42,201 nt of DNA, taken from assembly GCF_001552555.1 (NCBI RefSeq), contig NZ_BCRK01000031.1, positions 1 through 42,201 on the forward strand, given 5' to 3'. This stretch comes from Nocardiopsis trehalosi NBRC 14201. Lineage in GTDB: Bacteria > Actinomycetota > Actinomycetes > Streptosporangiales > Streptosporangiaceae. Both the position numbers and the translations under genes were made by a program. This document shows positions 40,153 through 42,201 of the stretch, one piece after another; position 1 is the first letter of the stretch, and each line of letters begins with the position of its first letter. The notes under the pieces were generated by a model. That model saw nothing but the letters and a program-made list of their open reading frames with translations. It had not been told where the DNA came from and searched no databases.

Positions 40153-40785
40153 TCAGGCGGGGTGGACGCCGGAGGTGGCGCGGCGGTGGCAGTCGAGCAG
40201 GTGGGTGTCGATGAGCCCGATCGCCTCCATGAGCGCGTGGGCGGTGGTGGGGCCGACGAAGCGGAACCCGCGGGCGCGCAGGTCGCGGGCCAGGGCGCGC
40301 GAGCCCGCCGAGACCGTGGGCACCTCGGCGGTGGTGCGCGGCGCGGGGGTCGCGGCGGGCAGGTGCGACCAGATCAGGGCGTCGAGCCCGCCGTCGGCGC
40401 GCAGGTCGATCGCCGCGCGGGCGTTGGAGCGGGCGGCCTCGATCTTGGCGCGGTTGCGCACGATGGCGGCGTCGCCCATCAGGCGCTCGACGTCGGCGTC
40501 GGTGAAGGCGGCGACGGCGTCGACGTCGAAGTCGGCGAAGGCGGTGCGGAAGGCGGGGCGCTTGGCGAGGATGGTCAGCCAGCTCAACCCGGACTGGAAC
40601 GCCTCCAGGGTGACGCGTTCGAACAGGGCCTGCTCGCCGCGCACCACCAGGCCCCACTCGGTGTCGTGGTAGTGGCGGTTGAGGGGGTGGGAGACCGCCC
40701 ACGGGCAGCGGGCCAGCCCGTCGTCGCCGACGACGGCCGCGCGTGCGGGCGCGGCGGGGGTGGCGGGGGCGGTCTCGGAGGTCAT
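40153..40785 (-). CDS. tag: DNA-3-methyladenine glycosylase I
   Basis: 210 residues from ATG 40785 with GAGGAG about nine bases upstream. Family motifs are RCPWAVSHPLNRHYHDTEWGL (zinc Cys and active-site Glu), LFERVTLEAFQSGLSWLTILAKRPAFRTAFADFD, IVRNRAKIEAARSNARA, FRFVGPTTAHALMEAIGLIDTH and the zinc-binding LLDCHRR. It excises 3-methyladenine from alkylated DNA in the base-excision pathway, which links functionally with exonuclease III elsewhere in the window. The 20-residue Ala/Pro-rich N-terminus is non-conserved. Confidence 0.95.
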   Translation of the reverse strand: MTSETAPATPAAPARAAVVGDDGLARCPWAVSHPLNRHYHDTEWGLVVRGEQALFERVTLEAFQSGLSWLTILAKRPAFRTAFADFDVDAVAAFTDADVERLMGDAAIVRNRAKIEAARSNARAAIDLRADGGLDALIWSHLPAATPAPRTTAEVPTVSAGSRALARDLRARGFRFVGPTTAHALMEAIGLIDTHLLDCHRRATSGVHPA

Positions 40786-40978
40786 GGGTGCGGCTCCTCG
40801 GGTGGGTCGTCGCCGGGCGTGGCGGGGCCGCCCGGGCGCGGTCCAGGGTAGCCGCCCGGGCCGGGCGCGGGCGGCCGGGCGTCCGATCCCCGCCGACGGG
40901 CGGGGCGCGGTGGTGGCCGGCGCGGCGGCGGGGGTGCGCCGTTGCGGGCGGGGCGGGTGGGCGGCCATGCTGGGGCGC

Positions 40979-41464
40979 ATGCTGATCCGCCCCGCCCCCG
41001 CCGAGGACTGGCCCGCGATATGGCCGTTCCTGCGCCGCATCGTCGCGGCCGGGGAGACCTTCACCTGGGAGACCGACGTCACCGAGGACGAGGCCCGCCT
41101 GCGGTGGTTCCCGCCGCCGCCCGGGCGCACCTTCGTCGCGGTCGACGGCGGCGCGGTGGTGGGCAGCGCGGTGAGCGTGCGCAACCACCGCGGGCCGGGC
41201 GCCCACATCGGGTCGGCGAGCTTCATGGTCGACCCCGACCACGCCGGGCGGGGTGTCGGGAGGGCACTGGGCGAGCACGTCATCGCCGTCCAGCGGGCCG
41301 ACGGGTTCCGCGCGATGCAGTTCAACGCGGTGGTCGCCACCAACACCCGGGCGGTGGCGCTGTGGCGCTCGCTGGGGTTCGAGGTCATCGGCACCCTGCC
41401 CGAGGGGTTCCGGCACCCGCGGCACGGCTACGTCGGGCTGCACATCATGCACCGGCGGCTGTAG
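40979..41464 (+). CDS. GNAT-family N-acetyltransferase
   Basis: 161 residues starting MLIRPAPAEDWPAIWPFLRR. ATG 40967 four codons earlier is in frame. The acetyl-CoA motif A is ASFMVDPDHAGRGVGRALGEHVIA, followed by motif B FNAVVATNTRAVALWRSLGFEVIGTLPEGFRH, a pattern shared with phosphinothricin-type and general GNAT acetyltransferases. Substrate unknown. It is separated from tag by about 190 bp of divergent intergenic sequence and is convergent with the MarR gene. Confidence 0.92.
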   Translation: MLIRPAPAEDWPAIWPFLRRIVAAGETFTWETDVTEDEARLRWFPPPPGRTFVAVDGGAVVGSAVSVRNHRGPGAHIGSASFMVDPDHAGRGVGRALGEHVIAVQRADGFRAMQFNAVVATNTRAVALWRSLGFEVIGTLPEGFRHPRHGYVGLHIMHRRL

Positions 41465-41639
41465 CGGGGCGGCCGCCCGGTCCGCGGGAGCGGTCGGGGC
41501 CGCCGGGCGCCGCACGGCGCCGCGCCCCGAGGGGGCGGCCGCGCGGGCGGACCGGCCGGGCCCGACCGGGGCGCCGGACGCACCGGAGGGCCCGCGGGAG
41601 ACGCGGAGCGGACCGCGAGCGGGCACCGGGGCGGGCGGG

Positions 41640-42119
41640 TCAGCCGGTGCCGAACCAGCCGGGGGCGTCCAGGCGCATCGGGTCGCCCGGGGTGAGGGCG
41701 CGCAGGTCGGCCTCCAGGGCGCGCAGGCGGTCCTCGCCGACCTCCTCGGCCCACCGCCGGCGCAGCCGGTCGAAGATGTGCGCGGAGCGGGCCAGGAGGT
41801 CGCGGCCGCGGTCGGTCAGCCGGACGGTCTTGCGGCGGGCGTCGGCGGGGTCCTCGGCGCGCTCCAGGTAGCCCAGGCGCTCCAGGGTGGCGATGGTCTT
41901 GCCGGCGGCCTGCTTGGACACCTGCAGGCGGCGGCCGAGTTCGGCGGCGGTGGTGCCGTCGCGGCCGACGGCCTGGAGGGCGAAGCCGTGCATCGGGCGC
42001 GCGTCGGGGTGGCCCTGCCGGGCGAGTTCGGTGTGCAGGTCGTCGATGAGCACGCGGAACCCCATGAGCAGCCGCAGCGGCAGCTCGAACCCCGCCGGCT
42101 CCCCCACCCGTTCGGCCAT
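41640..42119 (-). CDS. MarR-family transcriptional regulator
   Basis: 159 residues from ATG 42119; GTG 42137 would add six residues and neither has a strong ribosome-binding site. The winged helix is HGFALQAVGRDGTTAAELGRRLQVSKQAAGKTIATLERLGYLERAEDPADARRKTVRLTDRGRDLLARS, with the D-x-R wing intact. The helical ends for dimerisation are present. MarR proteins respond to small phenolic or oxidative ligands. The target, if adjacent, lies beyond the window edge. Confidence 0.92.
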   Translation of the reverse strand: MAERVGEPAGFELPLRLLMGFRVLIDDLHTELARQGHPDARPMHGFALQAVGRDGTTAAELGRRLQVSKQAAGKTIATLERLGYLERAEDPADARRKTVRLTDRGRDLLARSAHIFDRLRRRWAEEVGEDRLRALEADLRALTPGDPMRLDAPGWFGTG

Positions 42120-42201
42120 CGCGTCGACGTCGCCCACGCGCCGAGGCTAGCCCATCCGCCGCGCCCGGGCCGCGCCGCCGCTCCCCCGGTCCCGCCCCTC
42201 C

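Overview
The window is very GC-rich DNA (well above 70% G+C by eye) with strong G/C third-position bias, many GTG starts and actinobacterial families (TIGR03084, GPP34, CGNR, GlxA, NarL/DesK-type two-component pairs). It is most likely the chromosome of a filamentous actinomycete, perhaps Nocardiopsaceae or a related family of Streptosporangiales. The taxon is an inference from gene content. No rRNA, tRNA or CRISPR array was seen.

Layout. 0-7 kb: a cytoplasmic-looking solute-binding protein, an APC amino-acid permease, a HIT hydrolase, a small unknown protein, and a DegT/StrS-type aminotransferase followed 9 bp later by an MFS carrier. 7.2-10.6 kb: a NarL-type histidine kinase and its response regulator, separated by a 39-residue charged, Asp/Gly/Pro-rich peptide gene and a PIMT-like methyltransferase that is cut by an in-frame TGA. 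The peptide-methyltransferase pair resembles an imiditide-type (aspartimide) RiPP locus. 10.6-19 kb: two DJ-1/PfpI-fold proteins (one fused to AraC), a CPBP protease, a frameshifted GPP34 gene, a DesK/DesR-like pair, and a TetR/EamA divergon. 19-24.8 kb: a beta-lactamase-fold hydrolase divergent from PadR, a HAD phosphatase, an alpha/beta hydrolase, exonuclease III and a tyrosine recombinase with all six catalytic residues.

24.8-29.9 kb is the unusual part. It holds dense inverted repeats, an imperfect direct-repeat array that ends in an N-terminally truncated winged-helix gene, a DUF418-like membrane protein, and 1.5 kb with no intact gene. That gap carries a 28-bp sequence closely resembling the actinobacterial chromosome-dimer-resolution site dif (29368-29395) and a second dif-like site about 0.8 kb away. 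The window may therefore span the replication terminus, which would fit the decayed genes and repeats.

29.9-42.2 kb is ordinary accessory metabolism and regulation: an alpha/beta hydrolase/CGNR-regulator divergon with an adenylyltransferase-like gene, a TIGR03084/acyl-CoA dehydrogenase pair, an AraC/NAD(P)-reductase/DUF1772 cluster, an MFS exporter, an ArsR/monooxygenase divergon, DinB, 3-methyladenine glycosylase I, GNAT and MarR genes. Several divergent gene pairs share perfect operator-like palindromes in their short intergenic gaps, and several convergent pairs are separated by very long G+C-rich perfect palindromes that probably act as bidirectional terminators.
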